Below are positions 53,347 to 63,149 of a stretch of DNA of 64,000 nucleotides, piece by piece (positions within the stretch are counted from its first letter, which is position 1; every line of letters begins with the position of its first letter). The notes below the pieces were generated by a model. It was not told where the DNA came from. It saw only the letters and a program-made list of their open reading frames with translations, and ran no database searches. This DNA comes from Nocardioides sp. YIM 152315 (GTDB lineage: Bacteria; Actinomycetota; Actinomycetes; Propionibacteriales; Nocardioidaceae). The stretch is from contig NZ_JARGER010000042.1 of assembly GCF_029210375.1 (NCBI RefSeq), positions 1-64,000 on the forward strand, given 5' to 3'. Position numbers and translations under genes: made by a program.

Positions 53347-54201
53347 TCAGCGGGTGGCGCGGACGGCGGCGGTGATGACCCGCGTGACGGCACCGGGGTC
53401 GCTGATCAGGTCGAGGTGACCGGCCTTGAAGCGGGCGATGGTCGAGCCCGTCTTGACAGCCATCTCGTGCTGCGCCGTGGCGGGGATAACCAGGTCCTTG
53501 GTGCCGATCAGGTACCAGCTCGGGATCGTGTCCCAGGCCGGCGTACCCGAAGGTTCGTTGAGAGCGCCGAGGGTCACCGGGCGCTGGGTCGCCCAGAGCG
53601 TCTTGGCCTTCGCGCGACCGAGTCCGGTGGCGAACGACTTCAGGAACGTCGACCTTTTCAGGTAGACGTCGCTCTCCGGCGTCGGCGGCAGCTGCGCGGG
53701 CACGACGTCGAAGATCGTGGTCGGGTCGGGCACCGAGAGCGCCGACTTGGGGCCGGCGAGTTCCGCGACGGTCTCGCCCTCTGCGGGCACCGAGCCGTTG
53801 ACGAAGACGAGCGCCCGCACGTCGGGGTCGCCGGTCGCGGCGTGGGTGATGACGCTCGCGCCGTAGGAGTGGCCGACGAGGACGATCGGTCCGTCGATGG
53901 TCTCGAGGATCGCGTCGAGGTAGGCGGAGTCCGAGGCGAGCGAGCGCAGCGGGTTCGCGGGCGCGAGGACTGGGTAGCCGTCGCTCTGCAGTCGCCGTAC
54001 GACGCGACTCCAGCTGGAGGCGTCGGCCCAGGCGCCGTGCACCAGCACGATCGTCGGCTCCTTTCCGCCACGCTCGGCGCCGCTGGCCTCGGCGGCGATG
54101 GGGACCGTGGCGGTGCCGAGCGTGAGGGCGCCGACGAGGAGCGCGGCGCGGAGACGGCGGCGGCGCGCGTTGCGCCGGGCGACACGGGCGGTGGGGGTCA
54201 T
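53347..54201 (-). CDS. secreted alpha/beta hydrolase
   Basis: 284 residues. Basic N-terminus (RRNARRRRLRAALLVGALTL) and a signal sequence ending around IAAEASGAERGG. Active-site pieces: VLVHGAWADASSW, VGHSYGAS, and KAGHLDLISDP with His. Same subfamily as the hydrolase at 51593. Exported, so it acts on an extracellular ester or lactone. ATG at 54201. Confidence 0.87.
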   Translation of the reverse strand: MTPTARVARRNARRRRLRAALLVGALTLGTATVPIAAEASGAERGGKEPTIVLVHGAWADASSWSRVVRRLQSDGYPVLAPANPLRSLASDSAYLDAILETIDGPIVLVGHSYGASVITHAATGDPDVRALVFVNGSVPAEGETVAELAGPKSALSVPDPTTIFDVVPAQLPPTPESDVYLKRSTFLKSFATGLGRAKAKTLWATQRPVTLGALNEPSGTPAWDTIPSWYLIGTKDLVIPATAQHEMAVKTGSTIARFKAGHLDLISDPGAVTRVITAAVRATR

Positions 54202-54275
54202 GGTGATGTCCTGTTCTCGGGAAGGGACTGATGTGGACGGGTAGGACGACCCAGAACCGACCCGGCGCGTGACAG

Positions 54276-54617
54276 TCACGCGCTCCATGGGCGCTCCCAT
54301 GGCCGAACGGTCCTGACGCTGGTCAGCTGTTCGTGCCAGGTGAGGAGGTCGTCGTAGGTCAGCGGCGGGCCAGTGGGGGCACGGTCGGCGGCGGCGAGCG
54401 TGGGCTCGCTCAACCGCAGCGGCTGGACGCCGACGAAGAGGAGCAGGGTGAGCAGTTCGCCGACGACTCGGCGAAGCCCTGGGCGCCCGCAGGACGGGCA
54501 GCAGAAGAGCAACTCCGCGTCGGCGCGTGGCTCGACGTCCATCCGGAGGATCGCGGCATCCATGTCCACGGCGATCTCCTCGTCGCAGTTCGTGCAAGCC
54601 AGCAGGACCTCGGTCAC
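54276..54617 (-). CDS. zinc-ribbon protein
   Basis: 113 residues. Two CxxC pairs, LLACTNCDEE and FCCPSCGRPG, form a zinc ribbon. The rest is soluble. GTG at 54617 is chosen because GGAGG is 8 bp upstream; ATG 54623 is too close to it. No family known to me beyond the zinc site. Confidence 0.65.
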   Translation of the reverse strand: MTEVLLACTNCDEEIAVDMDAAILRMDVEPRADAELLFCCPSCGRPGLRRVVGELLTLLLFVGVQPLRLSEPTLAAADRAPTGPPLTYDDLLTWHEQLTSVRTVRPWERPWSA

Positions 54618-54756
54618 GCCCATCACCTCCGTCGGTCAGGTCACAACGCCGACCGAGTCGTCGAGGCTCTCGTGACACAGCGCGCTGCCCGTCACGGATG
54701 GCTCGGCCGCCCGGTCGGAGAGCCAGGCAGTGAATTCCGAGCTGGAGGTGGTCGGC

Positions 54757-55302
54757 ATGTCCCGGGTCATCGAGACCGCTCGTCTGGTGCTGCGACCCTG
54801 GCAGGTGTCTGATGCCGATGCGGCCCTGACGATCTACGCGGACCCTGCCGTCCGGCGCTGGTCGGCGCCTGCGGACCTTCCGGTGACCGCCGGTGAGATG
54901 CGCCTGCGCCTGCAGCAGTGGCGCACCGACGACCTGACCAGCAACGGGTGTACCGGCCACTGGGCCGTCGCCGATAGCAGTACGTCGGTGGTCGTCGGTG
55001 CGATGTTCCTGGACCACGCGCCGGGGAGCGAGAGCCTGACCATCGGGTGGGCCCTGGCGGCCGGAGCTCGCGGGCGTGGCTATGCCATCGAAGCAGGGGA
55101 CGCGCTGGTCCGCTGGGCCATCCACGAGGGGGGCGCGGTCGAGGTGTTCGCGCTCGTTGAGCCCGACAACGTTCGCGCACGGTCGACGGCCGAGCGGATC
55201 GGGATGGAGTGGGTGACCGAGCTGGGTCATCTCGACGGCGGTGGGCGCTACCAGGTCTACCGGATCAGGCACGGCGACCTGGCCTACGAGGACGAGGCCT
55301 GA
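54757..55302 (+). CDS. GNAT-family N-acetyltransferase (RimJ/RimL-like)
   Basis: 181 residues. TARLVLRPWQVSDADAALTI starts the domain and WALAAGARGRGYAIEAGDAL is the acetyl-CoA loop (R/Q-x-x-G-x-G/A). Of RimJ/RimL-like type, acting on N-terminal or small-molecule amines. ATG at 54757 after GGAGGTGG. Start at 54730 is possible but lacks a signal. Confidence 0.87.
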   Translation: MSRVIETARLVLRPWQVSDADAALTIYADPAVRRWSAPADLPVTAGEMRLRLQQWRTDDLTSNGCTGHWAVADSSTSVVVGAMFLDHAPGSESLTIGWALAAGARGRGYAIEAGDALVRWAIHEGGAVEVFALVEPDNVRARSTAERIGMEWVTELGHLDGGGRYQVYRIRHGDLAYEDEA

Positions 55303-55393
55303 CGGCTCCCATTCGGGATGGGCCGGTCGAGACGTGGCGGATACCGTGGTGTCGGAGCGCTCCCGACGGGTGCCCGCATCCGAAAGGAGACCG

Positions 55394-58171
55394 ATGAGCG
55401 TCAGGCCGATGCCCGACCTGACCGGTCGACGCGCCGAGTGCGCGGTGCTCGACGACCTGCTCGACGGCCTGCGCGCCGGACAGTCCGCGGTGCGGGTGAT
55501 CCGCGGGGAGGCCGGCATCGGCAAGTCGGTGCTGCTTGAGTACGTCGCGTCCCGGGCGACTGGCGCCGAGGTGACCCGGTCGCGGGGCGTCGAGGCCGAC
55601 ATGGAGTTGGCCTGGGCCAGCCTGCACCAGCTGTGCGCACCGTTCCTGGGTGCGGTCGACGCCCTGCCCGGCCCCCAACGCGATGCGCTCCAGGTGGCGT
55701 TCGGGATGGCCGCCGGTGACCCTCCGGATCGGTTCCTGGTCGGATTGGCGGTGCTGACCCTCCTCACTCGCGTCTCCGAGGCCCGACCGGTGCTGGTACT
55801 GGTCGACGATGCCCAGTGGCTCGACCAGATCTCGCGGCAGACGCTGGAGTTCGTGGCCCGACGACTGCTCGCCGAGGCCGTCGCGATCGTGTTCACCGTC
55901 CGGGATCCCGAGGGGGAGGGAGCGCTGACCGGGCTCCCCGAGATGCGGATCGGTGGCCTCGACGTGAGGGCGGCCGGCGAGCTGCTGGAGGCGGCCGCGG
56001 AGGGGCGCATGGACCCCCGTGTCCGCGACCGCCTCGTGGCCGAGACGCACGGCAATCCGCTGGCCCTTCTCGAGCTGTCCCGGGGCCGCAACGCGGCCGA
56101 GCTCGCCTACGGTCTCGACGCGACTGCACCTGTCTCGGTGATGACCCGGGTCGAGCAGGACTACCGGCGCCGCATCGCCGAACTGCCGGACCACACCCGG
56201 ACCCTGTTGCTCCTGGCTGCCGCGGAGCCGGTGGGCGACGCCCAGCTCCTGATGAGCGCGGCCGACCTCCTCGGCATCACCCCAGAGGTCGCACCAGCCA
56301 TGGAGGCGGGGCTCGTCGAGCTCGGCGAGACGCTGCGCTTCCGGCATCCGCTGGCGCGCTCAGCTGTCTACCACGAGGCCAGCGCCGAGCAGCGCCGAGC
56401 CGTGCACCGGGCGCTGAGCGAGGTCACGGACCCGGTCCTCGACCCGGACCGGCGAGCGTGGCACGCCGCGCAGGCCTCGGACGGTCCGGACGAGGAGGTG
56501 GCCGCCGGCCTCGAACAGGCCGCCGACCGCGCGCGCCAACGCGGTGGCTTGGCCGCCGAGGCGGTGCTGCTCGAGCGAGCAGCCGCTCTCACGCCCGATC
56601 CGTGGCTGCGTGGCCGCCGGGCGCTCTCCGCAGCCGAAGCACACTTCTCGGCCGCCGCCCCCCAGCAGGCCACGGAGTTGGCCGCGCTCGCCGACCTGTG
56701 CCCGCTCGATCCCCTCGACGGCGCGCGGCTCGCCCGGCTGCGCGGACGGATGCTGTTCGGACGCAGTCGCAGCGACGAGGCGGCGCCCCTCCTGCTCGAC
56801 GCCGCGGCCCGCTTCGCCGTCGAGGATTCGCCGCTGGCGCGCGAGACCTATCTCGAGGCGATCAGCGCCACCGTCTTCGCCGGTCTGGTGCACGGACCGC
56901 ACGGTGCGCGCGCCGTGGCCGTGGCCGCGCGGTCCTCGGGAGCGCCCTCCTCGAGGTCCGAGGCATTGGACCTGCTCCTCGACGGCGTTTCCACGCTACT
57001 CGCCGACGGCAACGAGCTGGGCGTACCGGCCTTGTCGCGAGCGTTCGAGCCGTTCGCCCACGAGGAGCTCGCCGGCCGGGACGCGGTGATGCGCTGGCTT
57101 TACGCGGTGCCGGTGGCGCTCGAGTCGTTCATCCATCATCGCTGGGATCTGCCCGCCTGGGACGTGTTGTCCGCCCGCGCGGTCCGCAAGGCACGCGACA
57201 TCGGTGCGCTCAGTGTGCTGCCCTCGGCGCTGATCTACGCCGGCGGGGTCCAGGTTCACTACGGTGACTTCGCTGCCGCCGCCCGGATGATCGAGGAGGC
57301 CGACGCGATCTCCAGGGCGGCCGGCCAAGCACCGCATCGCTACGCCGCCCTGGTCCTCGCCGCGTGGCAGGGTGACGAGGATGCGGCGGCAGGGCTCTTC
57401 GAGGAGGCGCGGATCAGCGCCACCGAGCACGGCGAGGTCTCGCTGCTCGGGGTGACGAGCTACGTGCAGGGGGTTCTCTACAACGGTCTCACCCGCCACG
57501 AGGACGCACTCGTGGCCGCGCGAGCCGGCATCGAGCACGACGGCTACAACTTCACTGGGCTCTCACACGTCGAGCACATCGAAGCCGCGGTCCGGTGCGG
57601 CGAGCTCGCCGAGGCGCGCGAGTCGTATGACCGGCTGGTCCGACTCACGCGGACCGCCGACACGGGCTGGGCGCGTGGCGTCCAGGCGCGGTGCCTGGCA
57701 CTGCTGTCCGACGATGCCCCAAAGGCCGAGCGCCTCTACCGGACCTCAATCGACGAGCTGAACCTCGACCGGCTGGCCGTGGAGGTGGCGCGCACCCACC
57801 TGATCTACGGCGAGTGGCTGCGGCGTGAGCGCCGTCGTGCCGACGCGCGCGAGCAGCTGCGCACCGCCCACCGCATGTTCGCAGGCATGGGGTCACAGGC
57901 GTTCGCCGAGCGGGCCCGGACAGAGTTGGCCGCCACCGGCGAACAGGTGCGTGCACGTCAGGCCGACCCGGCCGCGCCACTGACCACCCAGGAGGCGCAG
58001 ATCGCCGCACTGGCGGCCACCGGGATGACGAACCCGCAGATCGCGGCTGAGCTGTTCCTCAGCCCGCACACCGTCGAGTGGCACCTCCGCAAGGTGTACA
58101 CCAAGCTCGACATCGGCTCGCGACGCGAGCTCGCCGGGGCCCTCGCCGGGCACCGGGCGACCAACGCATAG
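55394..58171 (+). CDS. large LuxR-type ATPase transcriptional regulator (1 of 2)
   Basis: 925 residues. AAA/STAND-type ATPase at the N-terminus: Walker A GEAGIGKS (about 38-45), Walker B VLVLVDDAQWLD. A long helical-repeat region follows, and the C-terminus is a LuxR helix-turn-helix (LTTQEAQIAALAATGMTNPQ, then LSPHTVEWHLRKVYTKL). This is the LAL/MalT-like architecture of actinobacterial activators. ATG at 55394 after AAAGGAGA. Targets unknown; a paralogue follows at 59055. Confidence 0.93.
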   Translation: MSVRPMPDLTGRRAECAVLDDLLDGLRAGQSAVRVIRGEAGIGKSVLLEYVASRATGAEVTRSRGVEADMELAWASLHQLCAPFLGAVDALPGPQRDALQVAFGMAAGDPPDRFLVGLAVLTLLTRVSEARPVLVLVDDAQWLDQISRQTLEFVARRLLAEAVAIVFTVRDPEGEGALTGLPEMRIGGLDVRAAGELLEAAAEGRMDPRVRDRLVAETHGNPLALLELSRGRNAAELAYGLDATAPVSVMTRVEQDYRRRIAELPDHTRTLLLLAAAEPVGDAQLLMSAADLLGITPEVAPAMEAGLVELGETLRFRHPLARSAVYHEASAEQRRAVHRALSEVTDPVLDPDRRAWHAAQASDGPDEEVAAGLEQAADRARQRGGLAAEAVLLERAAALTPDPWLRGRRALSAAEAHFSAAAPQQATELAALADLCPLDPLDGARLARLRGRMLFGRSRSDEAAPLLLDAAARFAVEDSPLARETYLEAISATVFAGLVHGPHGARAVAVAARSSGAPSSRSEALDLLLDGVSTLLADGNELGVPALSRAFEPFAHEELAGRDAVMRWLYAVPVALESFIHHRWDLPAWDVLSARAVRKARDIGALSVLPSALIYAGGVQVHYGDFAAAARMIEEADAISRAAGQAPHRYAALVLAAWQGDEDAAAGLFEEARISATEHGEVSLLGVTSYVQGVLYNGLTRHEDALVAARAGIEHDGYNFTGLSHVEHIEAAVRCGELAEARESYDRLVRLTRTADTGWARGVQARCLALLSDDAPKAERLYRTSIDELNLDRLAVEVARTHLIYGEWLRRERRRADAREQLRTAHRMFAGMGSQAFAERARTELAATGEQVRARQADPAAPLTTQEAQIAALAATGMTNPQIAAELFLSPHTVEWHLRKVYTKLDIGSRRELAGALAGHRATNA

Positions 58172-58292
58172 TCCGCCGTCGTTTCGACCACGGTGCGTGG
58201 TCCACCCCCCCACGCGGTCACCACGCACTGACCACGGACTCTCGTGGCGCGAGGCGCCGTCCGGTGGATCCACGCTGGAGACATCGCACCGT

Positions 58293-58991
58293 TTGGGTGT
58301 CGTCCACGAAGAGGAGCCAACTGATGTCCACCCCAGGCCCGCAGGCACACCCCACACCGACGCGGACCTCGACGGGGCGCTCGAGGTCTTCCTCGCCGAG
58401 CGCACGCGCCTCTTCCGGGTCGCCCGGCGCGTCACCGGCGACATCGGCAGCGCCGAGGACGTGGTCCAGGAGGCGTGGATGCGGTGGCAGCGGACCGACC
58501 GCAGCGCCATCAGCAACCCAGCGGCGTTCCTGACCACAGCCACCACCCATCTCGCGATCAACGTCATCCAGTCCGCGCGCTACCGCCACGAGGCTCCCAC
58601 GGACTCACCGGTTGCCACCCTGGTGGATGCACAGGACCCGACGCGGTTCGCGGAGCGGACCAGCGAGGTCGAGGAAACGCTGCATCTGCTGATGACCAGG
58701 CTGCGCCCGGCCGAGTTGGCGGCGTACGTGCTGCGCAGGGGCTTCGACTACCCCTACCGGGACATCGCAGCCCTGTTACACACCAGCGGCGCGAACGCAC
58801 GCCAACTGGTACGTCGGGCCCAGCAACACCTCGACGGTGAGCGTGAGCAGGAGGTCTCCCCGGGCGCCCACGGCGAGCTCGTCGCCGCCTTCCTGGCGGC
58901 CGCGCGCCACGGAGACCTCACCGACCTGGAGCGGCTGCTGCAGGGTGCCGCCCGTTGCCCACATCGGCGCTCGCGGCTTCGGGTCGCGTGA
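58293..58991 (+). CDS. ECF-type sigma factor (SigJ-like), start unclear and C-terminus short
   Basis: Sigma-70 region 2 is visible as VFLAERTRLFRVARRVTGDI then EDVVQEAWMRWQ, and region 4 as LRPAELAAYVLRRGFDYPYR then NARQLVRRAQQHL. The best ribosome-binding site (GAGGAG, 58311-58316) precedes an ATG at 58324 that is in a different frame; in the sigma frame only TTG 58293 or GTG 58197 are available. The SnoaL-like domain common after such sigmas is cut off after about 20 residues. Both point to a damaged gene, or to an error in this stretch. Confidence 0.65.
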   Translation: MGVVHEEEPTDVHPRPAGTPHTDADLDGALEVFLAERTRLFRVARRVTGDIGSAEDVVQEAWMRWQRTDRSAISNPAAFLTTATTHLAINVIQSARYRHEAPTDSPVATLVDAQDPTRFAERTSEVEETLHLLMTRLRPAELAAYVLRRGFDYPYRDIAALLHTSGANARQLVRRAQQHLDGEREQEVSPGAHGELVAAFLAAARHGDLTDLERLLQGAARCPHRRSRLRVA

Positions 58992-59054
58992 GGTCCTGGT
59001 CCGCGACGAGGCCCTGGCCCACGCCCCGTGAGGCGGCTCGATCGGCACTATCGT

Positions 59055-61844
59055 ATGGAGTCCGAAGTACCACGTGCCGTGATAGAGCCGCCCATGATCC
59101 CGCCCTTCTCGCCCGCAGCCCTGCTGGGTCGTGACCGCGAGTTGTCCGAGCTGCTCGCGCTCGTCCGGCAGGCTCGCGAGGGTCGGAGCGGCACGCTGGT
59201 CGTCACCGGTGGCGCGGGGATCGGCAAGACGGCGCTGCTCGACCGGCTGGCCGGCCTGGTCGGCCAGGGCGTGCGCGTCGTGCGCATGGTCGCTGCTGAG
59301 AGCGAGATGGAATTGACCTGTGCGGGTCTGCAGCTCCTGTGCGGCCCGCTCATGTCCTCGTCCGACGATCTTCCGGCGCCGGAGCGTGAGGCGCTGGAGT
59401 CCGCGTTCGGGCTGCGCGGCTCCGACGCGCCCAGTCCGCTCGTGCTGAGCCTCGCGGTGCGCGACCTGCTGACGCGCGCGGCCGGTGCCGGCGCCTTGCT
59501 CTGCGTCATCGATGACGCCCAGTGGCTCGACGACGTGTCCGCGCGGACGATCGCGTCGGTCGCCCGCAGACTGTCCGTCGAGAAGGTCGCGTTGGTGATG
59601 GCCAGTCGTCAGGAGGACCCTCGCTTCGACGACCTTCCCCACCTGGTCGTCGAGGGCCTGGCGGACCACGACGCGCGGGCGCTGCTCCGGGGCGCCCTGG
59701 CGGGCTCGATCGATGAGCGGGTCGCTGACCAATTGATCGTCGAGTCGCGCGGGAATCCGCTCGCCCTGCGAGAGCTTCCCCGGTCGCTGGGTCCATCGGA
59801 GCTCGCCGGCGGGTTCGCTCTGGCGAGCTCAATCCCGCTCGAGAGCCGTATCGAGCAGAGCCTGCTTGCCCAGCTGGAGCCGCTCCCCGCGCCGACCCGT
59901 ACGCTGCTGCTGCTCGCTGCTGCCGACCCGACCGGCGACACAGGGCTGTTGTGGCGGGCGGGCGCCATCCTGGGCATCGCGCCCGAGAACCTGGACCTCG
60001 CTCAGCAGGCCGATGCGCTCGTGGTCTCGGGGCGGGTCAGCTTTCGGCACCCGCTGATCCGTTCCGCCGTGTACCGATCGGCAACACCGGCCGAGCGACG
60101 GGCAGTGCACGCCGCGCTGGCCGACGCAACCTACGAGGACAGGGACCCCGACCGACGCGCCTGGCACCGCGCCAGTGCGACGGTCGCACCGGACGAGGCG
60201 GTAGCCGGCGCTCTCGTGCGGTCGGCCGACCGCGCCCGGGCCCGGGGTGGGGTCGCGGCCAGCGCGGCATTCCTGGAGCGGGCGGCCGGGCTCACCCCCG
60301 ATCCGGACGTGCGCGCCGATCGGATGCTCGCCGCGGCCGAGGCGAAGCTCGATGCCGGGGCAGCCGCGGACGCCCTCCGTCTCCTCGGCACCACCCGCGA
60401 CCTGGCGACGCCGCTCCAGAAAGCCCTGGCGGGACGTCTGCGGGCGCGTGCCGAGTACGCGCTATGGAGGGATCGGAGCGCACCGCGCCACCTGCTCCGT
60501 GCGGCGCAGACCCTCGAGCCGCACGACGCACAAATGGCCCGGGACACCTACATGCTCGCCTTGACGGTCGCGATCTATGCGAGCCGGCTCGGCGAGCCCG
60601 GCGCGACCGAGGAGATCGCGCAAGCGGTCCTGGCGGCGACGGCCGGTGACCGGTCACCGACCGCGGGTGATCTCATCCTGCGCGGCCAAGCGTTGCTGTG
60701 CAGCGAGGGTCCTGCAGTTGCGCGTTCGACGGTGCGAAGGGCAATCACTGCCTTCCAGACCGAGCCGGTCGGCCCGAGCGACCTGCAACGGATGTGGATC
60801 GGCGGCCGCGCCGCGCAGGACGTGTGGGACGCCGACGGACTTCGCACCCTCGCTGAACGACAGGTGCAGGTGGCCCGCTCGACCGGGGTCCTGACGGTGC
60901 TGCCGATGGCGCTCAACCTCCTGATGGTGGTCCGGACCTTCGACGGCGACCTGGATGAGGCCGAGAGGATCTGCGACGAGATCGACGCCATGCTCCTCAT
61001 CACGGGACACCCACTGCCGCCGTACGGGCGGATCTTCATCGCGGCCTACCGTGGTCGAGTGGAGGAGGTCGAGCGCCGGGCCGCCGAGCTCCGCGCCGAC
61101 GCGCACGCTCGAGGAGAGGGTTATGCCCTCACCGTGGCGAACATGGCCGAGGCACTCGTCTACAACGGCGCCGGCCGCTACGACGAGGCGCTCGCATCTG
61201 CCCGGGGCGAGCTCCCCTATGCCCACGAGCTCGGCCATGCGATGCGCACCCTGCTCGAGCTCATCGAGGCGGCGTCCCGAGTCGGGGAGGGGACGCTGGC
61301 GGAGGAGGCGCTCGAGCAGCTCACGCGGGTGACGCCACCACAGGGTGAGAGCGACTGGGCCGACGCCTTCATGTCGCTGGCGCAGGCGCAACTGCGCGAA
61401 GGCGACGAGGCGGAGAGGCTCTACCGGCGGGCGATCGAGCTCTTCGACCGCATCCGCGTCCCGATGCTGCGGGGCCGCAGCCAGCTACTGTACGGCGAGA
61501 TGCTGCGCCGGCAAGGGCGTCGGGTCGACGCCCGTGAGCAGCTCCGCGCGGCAGTCGACGTGCTGACGGCATGCGGAATGACGGGGTTCGCCGATCGGGC
61601 GCAGCGAGAACGGAATGCGACGGGAGAGAAGGTGCGCGCGCGGACCGCGACTACGCCCGACGCGCTCACCGAGCAGGAGCTCAACGTCGCCCGCCTAGCC
61701 CGAGAGGGCCTGACCAACCGCGAGATCGGCGCTCGACTCTTCATCAGCGCGCACACCGTCGACTGGCACCTGCGGAAGGTGTTCACCAAGCTCGCCATCA
61801 AATCGAGGAACGAGCTTCACGTCGCGCTGCCCGATCCTCACTGA
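59055..61844 (+). CDS. large LuxR-type ATPase transcriptional regulator (2 of 2)
   Basis: 929 residues. Walker A GGAGIGKT, Walker B LCVIDDAQWLDD, helical repeats, and the LuxR helix-turn-helix LTEQELNVARLAREGLTNRE then ISAHTVDWHLRKVFTKL. Same architecture as the protein at 55394; many blocks match, for example FRHPLxRSAVY and DPDRRAWH. ATG 59055 is used; GTG 59076 and ATG 59094 are plausible because no clear ribosome-binding site exists. Its end overlaps the convergent hydrolase by 7 bp. Confidence 0.92.
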   Translation: MESEVPRAVIEPPMIPPFSPAALLGRDRELSELLALVRQAREGRSGTLVVTGGAGIGKTALLDRLAGLVGQGVRVVRMVAAESEMELTCAGLQLLCGPLMSSSDDLPAPEREALESAFGLRGSDAPSPLVLSLAVRDLLTRAAGAGALLCVIDDAQWLDDVSARTIASVARRLSVEKVALVMASRQEDPRFDDLPHLVVEGLADHDARALLRGALAGSIDERVADQLIVESRGNPLALRELPRSLGPSELAGGFALASSIPLESRIEQSLLAQLEPLPAPTRTLLLLAAADPTGDTGLLWRAGAILGIAPENLDLAQQADALVVSGRVSFRHPLIRSAVYRSATPAERRAVHAALADATYEDRDPDRRAWHRASATVAPDEAVAGALVRSADRARARGGVAASAAFLERAAGLTPDPDVRADRMLAAAEAKLDAGAAADALRLLGTTRDLATPLQKALAGRLRARAEYALWRDRSAPRHLLRAAQTLEPHDAQMARDTYMLALTVAIYASRLGEPGATEEIAQAVLAATAGDRSPTAGDLILRGQALLCSEGPAVARSTVRRAITAFQTEPVGPSDLQRMWIGGRAAQDVWDADGLRTLAERQVQVARSTGVLTVLPMALNLLMVVRTFDGDLDEAERICDEIDAMLLITGHPLPPYGRIFIAAYRGRVEEVERRAAELRADAHARGEGYALTVANMAEALVYNGAGRYDEALASARGELPYAHELGHAMRTLLELIEAASRVGEGTLAEEALEQLTRVTPPQGESDWADAFMSLAQAQLREGDEAERLYRRAIELFDRIRVPMLRGRSQLLYGEMLRRQGRRVDAREQLRAAVDVLTACGMTGFADRAQRERNATGEKVRARTATTPDALTEQELNVARLAREGLTNREIGARLFISAHTVDWHLRKVFTKLAIKSRNELHVALPDPH

Positions 61845-62743
61845 GAGTCGGAGAGGTCGGCTACCGAGAGTACCGCCCTCGCGAACGCCTCGGGAGCCTC
61901 CTGCGGCAGGTTGTGCCCGGCGCGGGGCACGCGCTCGTGGCGCCGCGGTCCGGTGAAGACGTCGGTGTCCGGGACATCGACGGACACCGGGAAGTTCCCG
62001 TCCGCCTCCCCCTCGAGACTCACGGTCGGAACCCTGATGGACGGCCGAAGGGCGAGCGCCCGCTCGAGCTCTTCGTATCGCGGATCGCCTGGTACGTGCC
62101 CGAGCCGGTGCCGGTAGGAGTGCAGCACGACGTCGACGTAGTCCGGGTTCGCGAACGCCTCGGCAGCGCGGTCCAGCGTCTCCTGGTCGAAGTCCCACGC
62201 CGGGGAGTTCCGACGCCAAATGACCTCGGCGATCTCGCGACGGTGAGCGGTCAGCCCGGCCCGACCGCGCTCGGTGAGGAAGTAGTAGAAGTACCAGAAC
62301 CCGGCCTCGAGGTCGGGCCGGATGGGTCGGCCGGCAGCCGCGATGTCCTGGATCAGGTACCCGTTGACGCTGACCAGCCCGGTCACCCTCTCGGGCCACA
62401 GGGCCGCGACCACGCACGCGGCCCGCCCGCCCCAGTCGTAGCCAGCGAGGACGGCGTCGGAAATGTCGAGCGCGTCGAGCAGGTCAAGCACGTCGGCCCC
62501 GAGGGCTGCCTGCTGCCCGGACCGAGGCGTCTCGCCGTCAAGGAAGCGCGTGGCGCCGTGGCCACGCAGGTGAGGCACGATTGTCCGGAACCCCAGCCCG
62601 GCCAGCCGTGGAGCGACCTCGACATAGCTGTGCACGTCATATGGGTAGCCGTGCAGCAGCACGACGGGTCGCCCGGATGCAGGTCCGATCTCGGCGTACG
62701 CGACGTCGAGGACCGGGGTGCGGGCGAACTTCAGGGGTGTCAT
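61838..62743 (-). CDS. alpha/beta hydrolase, epoxide-hydrolase/haloalkane-dehalogenase-like
   Basis: 301 residues. Oxyanion HGYP in VVLLHGYPYDVHSY, nucleophile Asp in LAGYDWGGRA, and the His in RAGHNLPQEAP. A nucleophilic Asp in this position indicates epoxide hydrolase or dehalogenase chemistry. ATG at 62743. No functional context nearby. Confidence 0.88.
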   Translation of the reverse strand: MTPLKFARTPVLDVAYAEIGPASGRPVVLLHGYPYDVHSYVEVAPRLAGLGFRTIVPHLRGHGATRFLDGETPRSGQQAALGADVLDLLDALDISDAVLAGYDWGGRAACVVAALWPERVTGLVSVNGYLIQDIAAAGRPIRPDLEAGFWYFYYFLTERGRAGLTAHRREIAEVIWRRNSPAWDFDQETLDRAAEAFANPDYVDVVLHSYRHRLGHVPGDPRYEELERALALRPSIRVPTVSLEGEADGNFPVSVDVPDTDVFTGPRRHERVPRAGHNLPQEAPEAFARAVLSVADLSDSQ

Positions 62744-62851
62744 GGCGATGTGTCCTGTCACGGTTCCGACGGTGATGCGGTCGTGAACTGCGACCGAGTG
62801 TCGAACCCCTGCGTGACAGTCGCCGGGTCGTGCCGGCGGGAGGCGTGAACC

Positions 62852-63073
62852 ATGAACGAGAGCACGAACAACTGGCCCGGACCGAGCCCGCGACGCAGCA
62901 CCAACGAGGTGCTCGCCGCGATCCGAGCCGATGTCGAGAACGAACTCGCCCACCTCGAGGCGAGTGCGGACCTCCCGAACGACGACGAGCCCGCGAGGGA
63001 GTACTTCGAGACTCGGATTCGCAGCCTACGGGACGCCACCGCTGCGCTCGAGCAGGCTCCCGAGGAGCGCTGA
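62852..63073 (+). CDS. small acidic hypothetical protein
   Basis: 73 residues. Helical and acidic after the start: VLAAIRADVENELAHLEASA and ETRIRSLRDATAALEQA. A ribosome-binding site GGGAGG precedes ATG 62852 at a good distance. It lies 76 bp before the sigma factor gene and may be co-transcribed with it. Confidence 0.7.
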   Translation: MNESTNNWPGPSPRRSTNEVLAAIRADVENELAHLEASADLPNDDEPAREYFETRIRSLRDATAALEQAPEER

Positions 63074-63149
63074 GCCGCGCCGACTGCCTGTCACGACAGC
63101 CGTCGCAGCGCGGTCGGTCTTGGCGACATCCCCCACGTAGGAGGCACGG

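Noticed and set aside
53347..56091. 914-codon minus-strand frame spanning the secreted hydrolase and extending to 56 kb
   Set aside because: Only the part from 54201 down encodes a recognisable protein with a signal peptide; the rest is antisense to the GNAT and LuxR-type genes.
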